From positions 1-24,704 of the forward strand of contig SKYG01000006.1 of NCBI GenBank assembly GCA_007128045.1: a DNA stretch of 24,704 nt, written 5' to 3'. The number at the start of each line of letters is the position of its first letter. Position 1 is the first letter of the stretch. The stretch comes from Bacteroidales bacterium (GTDB lineage: Bacteria; Bacteroidota; Bacteroidia; Bacteroidales; UBA7960). The position numbers and the translations under genes were made by a program. This document shows, one piece after another, positions 14,319 through 21,645 of this stretch. The notes under the pieces were generated by a model. The model was not told the DNA's origin. It saw only the letters and a list, made by a program, of their open reading frames with translations, and ran no database searches.

Positions 14319-15842
14319 TGTATAATATATCGGGCCTTCAATTCCTAATGGGATGTTGAGCAATATCCAGGCGATAAACATGGGGATCCTGACGATCATA
14401 AAGGCGATGGCATAAGGGAGCATCACCGATATGATGGTACCTATTCCCACATTCTTCACATATTTCTGGGCGAAAACGATCACCAGCGGGAAGTATGGCA
14501 GCAGCGGTGTCAGAATGTTCGAATAGGAGTCGCCTATTCTGTAGGCAGCCTGTGTTGTTTCGGGGGAGTATCCCATCAGCATGAGCATGGGAACAAATAT
14601 GGGTGCCAGGATAGCCCATTTTGCCGATGCGGAGCCGATGATCAGGTTGATCCCTGATGATACCAGGATGAAAGCCACCAGCAACGGGATGCCGACAAAG
14701 CCGATGTTTTGCAGGGCAGCAGCGCCTGAGATAGCCAGAATGGAACCCAGGTTAGACCAAATAAAGAACTCTACCAGGTGGGCTGCCACGAACGCCAGCA
14801 CGATATAGCCTCCCATGGTTCCCATGGCTTCGGCTGTCATTTTGGAAACATCTTTATCGCCTTTGATGGTTTTGGCTAAGAGGCCGTAAACCAGGCCAGC
14901 CACAAAAAACAGTATGAACATCAAAGGAACGATGGAGTTGTAAAATGGGTTCATACTCCCGTCTTCACCTCTGAGAACACCATTGTTGGGAATCGTCATC
15001 CAGGCAATCAGACCGAGGATGATCAACACAGAAACACCGGCCCATTTCAGCCCTTTTTTTTCATCTGCCGAAAATGTATTGGCGTAGGTTTCATCATTTT
15101 CACCATCATAGACGCCCAGGCGGGGAACGATAATTCTTTCGGTGACCCAAGTGCCAGCCAGTCCAACCAGTGGCACTGAGGCTGCCATCAAAAAATAATT
15201 AGACAGTGGGTTTACGGTATAGGCCGGATCCATGATGGTAGCAGCCGACTGTGTGAAGGCAGCCATCATAGGGTCAAGGCCTGTGGGAAGAAAGTTGGCC
15301 CCAAAGCCGCCTGAAACGCCTGCAAAGGCTGCAGCCAGTCCTGCCAGCGGGTGCCTTCCCATGCCTTTAAAGATGGCAGCACCGAGCGGTATGAGCACCA
15401 CATATCCGGCATCAGCGGCTACTGAGCTGACCATGCCGGCTACTACAATGGAGAAGGTAATCAAAGACTTGGGAACTTTTGAGACGAACACACGTAAGGC
15501 TATAGATATCAACCCACTACGTTCAGCAACGCCGATACCCAGCATAACCACCAGCACCAATCCAAGCGGTGGAAACTTGGCAAATACTTCAACCATTGAT
15601 GTCAGTATCCTTTGTATCCCTTCTGCATTGAGAAGGTTAACAGCCCTGATAGGCTCCGTAATTGCCGGAGAGGGATGCTCAGCACTCACACCCAGGGTAC
15701 CAAAGATCCATGATAATATCAATACGATACCAATTAAGATAGCGAACAGGCTTACAGGCTGGGGCAACTTGTTGCCAACAATCTCTATTCTGTTGAGCGC
15801 ACGCTGCATCATACCAGGCTTTTGTAACTTTTCCTCAGTCAT
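14313..15842 (-). CDS. AbgT family transporter
   Basis: This is an inner-membrane transporter of the AbgT family, whose studied members import p-aminobenzoyl-glutamate or export sulfonamides and p-aminobenzoate by ion coupling. The 509-residue length matches the family. The protein begins with a short cytoplasmic tail (MTEEKLQKPGMMQRALNRIE). It then has about ten to eleven hydrophobic segments, including PVSLFAILIGIVLILSWIFG and PPLGLVLVVMLGIGVAERSG. Family-typical blocks are VAADAGYVVLIPLGAAIFKG, AFAGVSGGFGANFLPTGLDP, and a late SGINLIIGSASAKWAILAPI containing the second re-entrant loop. Substrate is not readable from sequence. A TAnnTTTG element lies about 100 bases upstream. The TPR gene follows after 35 bases. 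Confidence 0.93.
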   Translation of the reverse strand: MTEEKLQKPGMMQRALNRIEIVGNKLPQPVSLFAILIGIVLILSWIFGTLGVSAEHPSPAITEPIRAVNLLNAEGIQRILTSMVEVFAKFPPLGLVLVVMLGIGVAERSGLISIALRVFVSKVPKSLITFSIVVAGMVSSVAADAGYVVLIPLGAAIFKGMGRHPLAGLAAAFAGVSGGFGANFLPTGLDPMMAAFTQSAATIMDPAYTVNPLSNYFLMAASVPLVGLAGTWVTERIIVPRLGVYDGENDETYANTFSADEKKGLKWAGVSVLIILGLIAWMTIPNNGVLRGEDGSMNPFYNSIVPLMFILFFVAGLVYGLLAKTIKGDKDVSKMTAEAMGTMGGYIVLAFVAAHLVEFFIWSNLGSILAISGAAALQNIGFVGIPLLVAFILVSSGINLIIGSASAKWAILAPIFVPMLMLMGYSPETTQAAYRIGDSYSNILTPLLPYFPLVIVFAQKYVKNVGIGTIISVMLPYAIAFMIVRIPMFIAWILLNIPLGIEGPIYYTP

Positions 15843-15941
15843 AAAAAAAATGGATTAAGTGAATAACATTGAATGATTATTACAGACTATAACTTCTGAT
15901 AAACAGCCCGTTTCTACAATGGCTTCTCCGGTCGAAAGCAA

Positions 15942-15949
15942 CAAAAATA
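15942..15949 (-). promoter_or_regulatory. possible -7 element TATTTTTG upstream of the AbgT gene
   Basis: The minus strand reads TATTTTTG, an exact match to TAnnTTTG, 99 bases before the transporter ATG in a 137-base gap. The region is AT-rich, so a chance match is possible. Confidence 0.35.
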
Positions 15950-15979
15950 ATGGTTTCGTATCAAAAGGGGAAATTTTTC

Positions 15980-17680
15980 TTACCGTATAATGGTCACCGA
16001 GCCTTCGGCAAAGCGTATTTCACCCATGCGTTCATATTTAAGCACATAGAAATACACCCCGTCAGGATGGCCTTGTCCATCCCACCAGTTGTTATAATAA
16101 TCAGTATGTTCAAACACCTTTTTTCCCCATCGGTTGTATATAACGATTTGTGAAACAGGGTAGTGCTCCATATTCAAAATCTCAAACACATCGTTGATAC
16201 CATCTGCATTGGGGGTAAATACATTGGGGATGGTCAGCTCACAATTCTGGTCAGAGAAGTCGAAGTTGAATATATCCTGACAACCGGTAAGTGTATCCAG
16301 CACCATCAGTGAATAGGTGGCCGGTTCTTTAGCCATGATGGTGTCAAATATCCGGCCGGGCAGGTCTACTCCGCCCAGCATCCACTGATATACCCAGTCG
16401 AAATCACTGCCTCTGACCGGGAAAGCCCGCAAAAAGCTCGAGTCTCCTTCACAAACAGGAATCTCCAGGTCAGAAACGATCTCTGCCTGGGGAAGTGGCA
16501 ATATGGTTACTGAGAGGGTGGTGTCGTAAAGGCATCCGAAATCGTCTCTCACCTCAAACCTGAACGTATACTCTCCTTCCGTATCTTTGGAGTATTGTGC
16601 CGGATTTCCAGAGATCATGGTATTGTTCTCATACCATTGCTCATGAACTATTTCAGGAGTAAATATCAAAGAATCAGGATAAAAGCTTTCATTAAAAAAC
16701 AGGCTCCATCCATGTATAAATCCATTGTCGCCATACTGATTGTCGAACACCCTGATTGTCCAGCGGCCGTTAAGCGGACAGCCGGTAAAAGTGTTAAATG
16801 ATTGTTGTGGCGTATAAGATCCTGATGGCATGTACGCAGCGTTAAAGTAATAGTTACCGGCCATATCGGTATACGCATGGTATTCGGGTGTCGTATCGTC
16901 CATGTATCCGAATTCCGGAAGTGGAGAAAAGCAATACTGGTAGCCCCGCCCCGGGGTTATGGTATCCCATATTACCGGTTCCCCCAGGTTGGCACCTCCT
17001 TCACTATGGCTCTTTAGCAGTATGGTGCTTCCATTTGGACATTCCAGTTCGAACTGTAACTGCCCGTAGTCTGCATGGTCAACATAAAGGCATATCCTGT
17101 CAAAATCCATCTCCGATGCGATGACCATATCATGTTCAAAAACATCAAATTCAAGGCTTGAAGAATAAATGCCCTCATTTGGTTTTGGGATGTTTACGGT
17201 TTCCATCACAGAGGTAGGAAAACCTGTCCAGGTGGTTACGTTTGCATTGCCCACCAGGCTAAACACTTCTTTGGCACAGGCCTCTTCAAGGCTGGAGATG
17301 GTGTTGTTGAAGTTTGGGTAGGTGCCCACTTTCACCACCTCGGTAACTGACAGGGAGCAACCATTCTCAGGATCCTCAACCCGCAGGGTAAAGGGATATG
17401 CTCCGGGGCCTGCGAAGGCATGTGAGACCAGTGAATCATGATAGGTGGTACCATCAAAATTCCAGTAATAAACGAAGCTGTCCCTGTTAAAATCGATGGT
17501 ATCCGACTCATAGGTGACCAGGGCACGAAACGATTCAACGCCCACTGTTTCGGGACAAAACAACAAGGAGCCGCTAACCGCTTCCACCCTTACTGTGAAT
17601 GACTCGCAAAGATCTTGAGACATCGTGCTGAGAACGGGCGCCAGCAGGAGGACAGACAGAAGGAGTGACTTATATTTCAT
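15980..17680 (-). CDS. secreted PKD/P-domain protein with type B T9SS sorting domain
   Basis: This is a 566-residue protein exported by the type IX secretion system. A signal peptide (MKYKSLLLSVLLLAPVLSTM, about 1-21) is followed by a PKD-like domain at about 45-118 (VYYWNFDGTTYHD and GAYPFTLRVEDPENGC). A proprotein-convertase P-like domain follows at about 185-332, ending CPLNGRWTIRVFDNQYGDNG, then IHGWSLFF. A second PKD-like segment (TEGEYTFRFEVRDDFGC) comes before the C-terminal gliding-motility-type sorting domain of about 85 residues. That domain runs IPNVFTPNADGINDVFEI, then NRWGKKVFE, then GQGHPDGVYFYVLKYE. No protease catalytic domain accompanies the P domain. The role is probably cell-surface adhesion or binding. 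It is divergent from lepA. Confidence 0.9.
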   Translation of the reverse strand: MKYKSLLLSVLLLAPVLSTMSQDLCESFTVRVEAVSGSLLFCPETVGVESFRALVTYESDTIDFNRDSFVYYWNFDGTTYHDSLVSHAFAGPGAYPFTLRVEDPENGCSLSVTEVVKVGTYPNFNNTISSLEEACAKEVFSLVGNANVTTWTGFPTSVMETVNIPKPNEGIYSSSLEFDVFEHDMVIASEMDFDRICLYVDHADYGQLQFELECPNGSTILLKSHSEGGANLGEPVIWDTITPGRGYQYCFSPLPEFGYMDDTTPEYHAYTDMAGNYYFNAAYMPSGSYTPQQSFNTFTGCPLNGRWTIRVFDNQYGDNGFIHGWSLFFNESFYPDSLIFTPEIVHEQWYENNTMISGNPAQYSKDTEGEYTFRFEVRDDFGCLYDTTLSVTILPLPQAEIVSDLEIPVCEGDSSFLRAFPVRGSDFDWVYQWMLGGVDLPGRIFDTIMAKEPATYSLMVLDTLTGCQDIFNFDFSDQNCELTIPNVFTPNADGINDVFEILNMEHYPVSQIVIYNRWGKKVFEHTDYYNNWWDGQGHPDGVYFYVLKYERMGEIRFAEGSVTIIR

Positions 17681-17767
17681 AAGATTCAGGATAAATTCCG
17701 TGTAATGTAAACTAAAAAACCATAGGTTTTATTTTGCAGGGTATGAAGAACCATCCCATCAAAAGAT

Positions 17768-17775
17768 CAAAATTA
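17768..17775 (-). promoter_or_regulatory. possible -7 element TAATTTTG for the T9SS protein gene
   Basis: The minus strand reads TAATTTTG about 88 bases upstream of the ATG at 17680, matching TAnnTTTG in an AT-rich divergent gap. Support is by consensus only. Confidence 0.35.
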
Positions 17776-17850
17776 TAAAAAAAACCACAACACATTGATT
17801 TACGAGTTGAAAAGCTTCTACCTGGTGGTAAAAGAGATTATTTAAAATCG

Positions 17851-17858
17851 TAATTTTG
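17851..17858 (+). promoter_or_regulatory. -7 element TAATTTTG immediately before lepA
   Basis: TAATTTTG on the plus strand ends only 6 bases before the lepA ATG at 17865. If it is the promoter, transcription starts at or next to the ATG and the mRNA would be leaderless or nearly so. Confidence 0.45.
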
Positions 17859-17864
17859 CACTCT

Positions 17865-19655
17865 ATGAATAACATCAGAAATTTTTGTATTATCGCCCAT
17901 ATTGATCATGGGAAAAGTACCCTTGCCGACCGCCTGTTGCAGATGACCAACACCGTTCACGACAGGAACTTCAAGGATCAGATTCTCGACAATATGGACC
18001 TTGAAAGGGAGCGTGGTATCACCATAAAAAGCCACGCCATACAAATGGACTATTTGCATGAAGGCAAGCCTTATGTGTTAAATCTGATCGATACTCCCGG
18101 ACATGTGGATTTCAGCTATGAAGTATCACGTTCTATAGCTGCCTGTGAGGGCGCCTTGCTGATTATCGATGCATCGCAGGGTATCGAAGCACAGACTATA
18201 TCAAATCTGTATCTGGCGCTGGAACAGGATCTTGTGATCATTCCGGTCTTAAATAAAATGGATCTCCCGGGTGCCATGCCGGAAGAAGTCAGCGACCAGA
18301 TCGTTGACCTGATCGGCTGTGATCATGATGACATTATACCTGCAAGCGGTAAAACCGGATTCGGTGTGGACCAGATCCTGACAGCCATTGTTGAACGTGT
18401 CCCACCTCCAAAAGGAGATCCTAAAGCACCTCTTGAAGCACTGATCTTTGACTCGATGTATAACTCTTTCAGGGGCGTGATTGCCTATTTCCGCGTGTTC
18501 AATGGCGAGATCAGGAAAGGTGATCTGGTTAAGTTTATGAACACCCGCAAAGAGTATAACGCCGATGAGGTTGGCGTATTGAAAATGGCACAGATGCCCA
18601 AACCGGTAATCTCAGCCGGCGACGTCGGATACATTATATCAGGCATCAAGGAGGCCAAGGAGGTAAAGGTAGGTGATACCATAACCCATGTACACAGGCC
18701 CATATCCCAGGCTATACAAGGTTTTGAAAATGTTAAACCTATGGTGTTCGCAGGCATTTACCCGGTCGACACCGACGAATATGAAGACCTGCGCACCGCC
18801 ATGGAGAAGTTACAGCTTAATGATGCCTCCCTGACATTCGAACCGGAATCTTCAGCGGCACTTGGTTTTGGCTTCCGTTGCGGCTTTCTGGGCATGCTGC
18901 ATATGGAGATCGTTCAGGAACGGCTCGAAAGAGAGTTCGACATGACCGTGATCAACACGGTGCCGAACGTGTCCTATAAGGCTTATACCAAAAAAGGTCA
19001 GAACATGGTGGTGAACAACCCATCCGACATGCCGGGGCCCAATGAGCTGGACTACATTGAAGAGCCATATATTACCGCACAGATCATCACCAAGTCAGAA
19101 TATGTCGGGGCAGTCATGTCTCTATGCCTCGATAAGCGGGGCGTGATAAAAAACCAGGTCTACCTGACTACCGACAGGGTTGAACTAACCTTCGACATGC
19201 CTCTGGCTGAGATCGTTTTCGACTTCTACGACAGGCTTAAAACCATTTCCCGTGGCTACGCCTCTTTCGATTATCACCCTACCGGATACAAACCCTCCAA
19301 GCTGGTGAAGCTCGACATCCTGCTCAATGGTGAGCAGGTAGATGCCCTTTCGGCATTGATCCATCAGGAAAACGCCTATGAGTTCGGCAAGCGTATATGC
19401 GAAAAATTGCGGCAGCTGATCCCACGGCAACAGTTCGACATTGCCATCCAGGCCGGCATTGGAGCCAAAATCATCGCACGTGAAACGGTGAAAGCCCTTC
19501 GCAAAGACGTTACCGCCAAATGTTATGGTGGCGACATCACCCGTAAACGCAAGCTGCTGGAAAAGCAAAAGAAAGGCAAGAAGCGCATGCGCCAGGTAGG
19601 CAACGTAGAGGTGCCACAACAGGCGTTTATGGCTGTGTTGAAGCTGGATGATTGA
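17865..19655 (+). CDS. lepA: translation elongation factor 4 (LepA)
   Basis: LepA is a ribosome-associated GTPase that affects initiation and elongation under stress. The 596-residue protein has G1 AHIDHGKST at 11-19, G2 RGITIKS at 50-56, G3 DTPGH at 76-80 and G4 NKMD at 130-133. The EF-G-like domains follow, then the LepA-specific C-terminus with YHPTGYKPSKLVKLDILLNG and the basic tail DVTAKCYGGDITRKRKLLEK. The frame is open three codons further to a TTG at 17856, but that TTG lies inside a TAATTTTG promoter element. The ATG at 17865, giving MNNIRNFCIIAHIDHGKST, is clearly the start. It is divergent from the T9SS gene and convergent with rsmI. Confidence 0.97.
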   Translation: MNNIRNFCIIAHIDHGKSTLADRLLQMTNTVHDRNFKDQILDNMDLERERGITIKSHAIQMDYLHEGKPYVLNLIDTPGHVDFSYEVSRSIAACEGALLIIDASQGIEAQTISNLYLALEQDLVIIPVLNKMDLPGAMPEEVSDQIVDLIGCDHDDIIPASGKTGFGVDQILTAIVERVPPPKGDPKAPLEALIFDSMYNSFRGVIAYFRVFNGEIRKGDLVKFMNTRKEYNADEVGVLKMAQMPKPVISAGDVGYIISGIKEAKEVKVGDTITHVHRPISQAIQGFENVKPMVFAGIYPVDTDEYEDLRTAMEKLQLNDASLTFEPESSAALGFGFRCGFLGMLHMEIVQERLEREFDMTVINTVPNVSYKAYTKKGQNMVVNNPSDMPGPNELDYIEEPYITAQIITKSEYVGAVMSLCLDKRGVIKNQVYLTTDRVELTFDMPLAEIVFDFYDRLKTISRGYASFDYHPTGYKPSKLVKLDILLNGEQVDALSALIHQENAYEFGKRICEKLRQLIPRQQFDIAIQAGIGAKIIARETVKALRKDVTAKCYGGDITRKRKLLEKQKKGKKRMRQVGNVEVPQQAFMAVLKLDD

Positions 19656-19672
19656 TGCCAGTTGCAGGCATC

Positions 19673-19699
19673 TGTAGGGGCGACCCTTGTGGTCGCCCG
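19673..19699. repeat. REP-like palindromic repeat, copy 1
   Basis: This 27-base element starts TGTAGGGGCGACC and folds into a perfect 8-bp stem, GGGCGACC with GGTCGCCC, around CTTGT. A second copy differing at two positions lies 84 bases further on. It occupies the lepA-rsmI convergent gap and could act as a bidirectional terminator or a REP-type element. Confidence 0.7.
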
Positions 19700-19721
19700 T
19701 TTCCGGGTTATGGGAAATAAC

Positions 19722-19758
19722 CGCAGAGGAACGCAGTGTTATTCGCAGAGTTACGCTG
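19722..19758. repeat. direct repeat CGCAGAGnnACGCnG, two copies
   Basis: CGCAGAGGAACGCAG (19722-19736) and CGCAGAGTTACGCTG (19744-19758) are related 15-base copies between the two REP-like elements. They resemble a degenerate intergenic repeat. No function can be assigned. Confidence 0.5.
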
Positions 19759-19783
19759 TAGGGGCAACCCTTATGGTCGCCCG
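19757..19783. repeat. REP-like palindromic repeat, copy 2
   Basis: This is the same 27-base element as at 19673-19699 with two G-to-A changes; one introduces a mismatch in the stem. It is followed by GGTTACCGGGTTACCGGGTT, a short CCGGGTTA-type tandem repeat that recurs inside the 3' end of rsmI. Confidence 0.7.
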
Positions 19784-19841
19784 GTTACCGGGTTACCGGG
19801 TTGCATAGCACCCTGTCTTCTCGAACGAAGTAAGAGACCCC

Positions 19842-20531
19842 CTACAGACCAAGGGCTACCGGGTTACCCCCCTGTACGGTGATAACAATCTCTCCCTTTA
19901 CGGTACGGTCTGAGAATATGGCGATCAGTTCGCCGAGGGTGCCTCGCACATGCTCTTCATAAAGTTTGCTGATCTCACGGGAAACGGATGCCTGGCGTTC
20001 CTGGCCAAAGACAGCACTCAGGTCGTTAAGGGTTTTGACAAGCCGGAACGGAGACTCGTAAAAAACCATGGTACGCGTTTCTTCGCTAAGGCCTTTCAGA
20101 CGTGTCTGCCGCCCTTTCTTCACAGGAAGAAAGCCTTCAAAAACAAACCTGTCGCATGGCAGCCCCGAACACACCAAAGCCGGAATAAAGGCCGTTGCTC
20201 CGGGCAGACATTCTACCGTTATACCTTCTTTAATACATTCCCTTACAAGCAAAAACCCCGGGTCGGAAATGCCGGGCGTCCCGGCATCGCTGACAAGGGC
20301 CATTACCATGCCCGACCGGATCTTTTCAATGAGCGAAGCTACCCTCTTATGCTCATTATGCTGATGATGCGATTGCATTTGGGTCTCTATATGATAATGC
20401 TGCAGCAAACGGGAACTGTTGCGCGTGTCTTCTGCCAGGATCAAAGAAACCTCCTTCAGTACCCTTACGGCCCTGAACGACATATCCTCCAGGTTTCCTA
20501 TGGGTGTGGGTACGATATATAACCTGGACAT
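19842..20531 (-). CDS. rsmI: 16S rRNA (cytidine(1402)-2'-O)-methyltransferase
   Basis: RsmI uses S-adenosylmethionine to 2'-O-methylate C1402 of 16S rRNA near the P site. The 229-residue protein begins MSRLYIVPTPIGNLEDMSFR, with AEDTRNSSRLL at about 33-43 and SDAGTPGISDPG at 81-92 (cofactor binding). It is shorter than the roughly 286-residue enterobacterial enzyme, with no C-terminal extension. An in-frame ATG exists at 20597, but the 22 residues it would add are encoded by a palindromic repeat region and match no family N-terminus, so 20531 is used. The last residues (GNPVALGL) and the TAG stop come from repeat sequence, so the 3' end has been reshaped by repeat insertion. It follows the hypothetical gene at 20721-21506 on the same strand. 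Confidence 0.94.
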   Translation of the reverse strand: MSRLYIVPTPIGNLEDMSFRAVRVLKEVSLILAEDTRNSSRLLQHYHIETQMQSHHQHNEHKRVASLIEKIRSGMVMALVSDAGTPGISDPGFLLVRECIKEGITVECLPGATAFIPALVCSGLPCDRFVFEGFLPVKKGRQTRLKGLSEETRTMVFYESPFRLVKTLNDLSAVFGQERQASVSREISKLYEEHVRGTLGELIAIFSDRTVKGEIVITVQGGNPVALGL

Positions 20532-20570
20532 AGTCACATTTATTATTAGATTTTCATGTTTACTAGGCGT

Positions 20571-20606
20571 GAGACAAGACAAGACAAGACAAGGCATGCC
20601 TTGTCT
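20571..20606. repeat. ACAAG tandem repeat ending in a 20-base palindrome
   Basis: A run of 5-base ACAAG units leads into a perfect 20-base palindrome with arms AGACAAGGCA (20587-20596) and TGCCTTGTCT (20597-20606). It lies upstream of rsmI and would form a strong hairpin on either strand. Confidence 0.75.
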
Positions 20607-20616
20607 CTACATATCA

Positions 20617-20651
20617 GACCTTTGACCTTCGACCTTCGACCTTCGACCTTT
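20617..20651. repeat. 7-bp GACCTTY tandem repeat, five units
   Basis: Five consecutive 7-base units read GACCTTT, GACCTTC, GACCTTC, GACCTTC, GACCTTT. They sit between the palindrome at 20587-20606 and an inverted repeat (GGACAG 20655-20660, CTGTCC 20669-20674). Confidence 0.8.
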
Positions 20652-20685
20652 CCCGGACAGACCAAGTCCTGTCCCTACCATAAAC

Positions 20686-20717
20686 AATTCAACAGTTCAA
20701 CAACTCAACAATTCAAC
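20686..20717 (-). repeat. 8-bp tandem array after the hypothetical gene stop
   Basis: Four 8-base units read AATTCAAC, AGTTCAAC, AACTCAAC, AATTCAAC on the plus strand. In the sense of the gene ending at 20721 they are TTGTTGAR-type units starting 3 bases after its stop. This is the third locus of the same repeat family in the window. Confidence 0.8.
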
Positions 20718-20720
20718 TTC

Positions 20721-21506
20721 CTACCGGTCCAGGTATCGGCGTTGAACAAAACCTGCCAATTTTTCTATGGTCTCTGCTGAACGTTTCGCATCCCAGTGAT
20801 GAACTGCGGTAAGCTCGTTCAGGTAGCCAAAAGCCTCTTTCATTGAACCCATATTATTCAATTTGGCAATGGCCTCGTTATATACCTGAATATCACCCTC
20901 AAACAATTCATTAATAAAAAGGAACTTCTCATTCAAACCGATGGCATCCTTAATACTATTTATGGGATGCTGCTGAAGGCGGGCGCCAATGCTTTTGTCT
21001 TCCTTCTGGCCCGATATCCGTTGATGCAGGGAGTTGTCATCCTGACCAAACTGATCTCCGATGGAGCGTGTCTGATGTTGAGAAAACAGATCTATAACTG
21101 TTTTGCCATTACTTCCTTTGGCATCACCAGGGTTATTTTTTTCTGATTGACCGGGTGAAGCAGCAAGCTGTCGTGCAGAAGTGCCGGCCGGCTGACCCTC
21201 AGGGGAGCTGTCAGCAATAGCCTTTTCCTCCTCGTCGAGCTCTTCTTCTTCAAAAAAAGAGGGAATGGGCTGATCCTCCGCCTGGGTGGCATCTTCAGAT
21301 TTGTCAACAGTTGGTTCATGGGCATGTCCGGCCTCACAATGCTTCTTCAGGGCTTCATAATTGCGGTATAAAAGCCGCAGGTCTTCAAGCATCAGGTCAA
21401 TATCAAGGCAAAGCTCCCTGTCGCGATCATGTTGGATGATGTTTGCCCTTTCAACGATGCTCTCCAGTATCTGTATCGTATCCTCAATAATATGATGCTT
21501 CTTCAT
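20721..21506 (-). CDS. conserved Bacteroidota hypothetical protein, coiled coil plus acidic linker
   Basis: This 261-residue protein is not one I can name. The N-terminal 65 residues (MKKHHIIEDTIQILESIVER, then LMLEDLRLLYRNYEALKKHC) look helical or coiled-coil. Residues about 70-165 form an acidic, low-complexity linker (FFEEEELDEEEKAI). The C-terminal 80 residues form a conserved-looking domain, INSIKDAIGLNEKFLFINEL then FEGDIQVYNEAIAKLNNMGS, of a kind found in many Bacteroidota hypothetical proteins near tdk or rsmI. No signal peptide or membrane helix is visible. It precedes rsmI on the same strand and is divergent from tdk. A scaffolding or binding role is possible but is only a guess. 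Confidence 0.85.
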   Translation of the reverse strand: MKKHHIIEDTIQILESIVERANIIQHDRDRELCLDIDLMLEDLRLLYRNYEALKKHCEAGHAHEPTVDKSEDATQAEDQPIPSFFEEEELDEEEKAIADSSPEGQPAGTSARQLAASPGQSEKNNPGDAKGSNGKTVIDLFSQHQTRSIGDQFGQDDNSLHQRISGQKEDKSIGARLQQHPINSIKDAIGLNEKFLFINELFEGDIQVYNEAIAKLNNMGSMKEAFGYLNELTAVHHWDAKRSAETIEKLAGFVQRRYLDR

Positions 21507-21579
21507 GGTTACCAGTTAATCAGTGTGTATTAATGTGTATAATGAAAAAATGATTGGCTTATTGTGTGAACTTAATGAT

Positions 21580-21587
21580 TATTTTTG
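21580..21587 (+). promoter_or_regulatory. Bacteroidota -7 element TATTTTTG for tdk
   Basis: TATTTTTG matches TAnnTTTG and has a TTG 23 bases upstream (21554-21556), at the outer limit of accepted -33 spacing. It leaves a tdk leader of about 50 bases. Confidence 0.5.
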
Positions 21588-21645
21588 TACATGAGGGTTG
21601 CCAAAATGACCATGTAAAGGTAATAAAGATTAAAGAGAACATGAT

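Noticed and set aside
20532..20597. Longer rsmI start at 20597
   Set aside because: The added residues come from the centre of a palindromic repeat and match no RsmI N-terminus.
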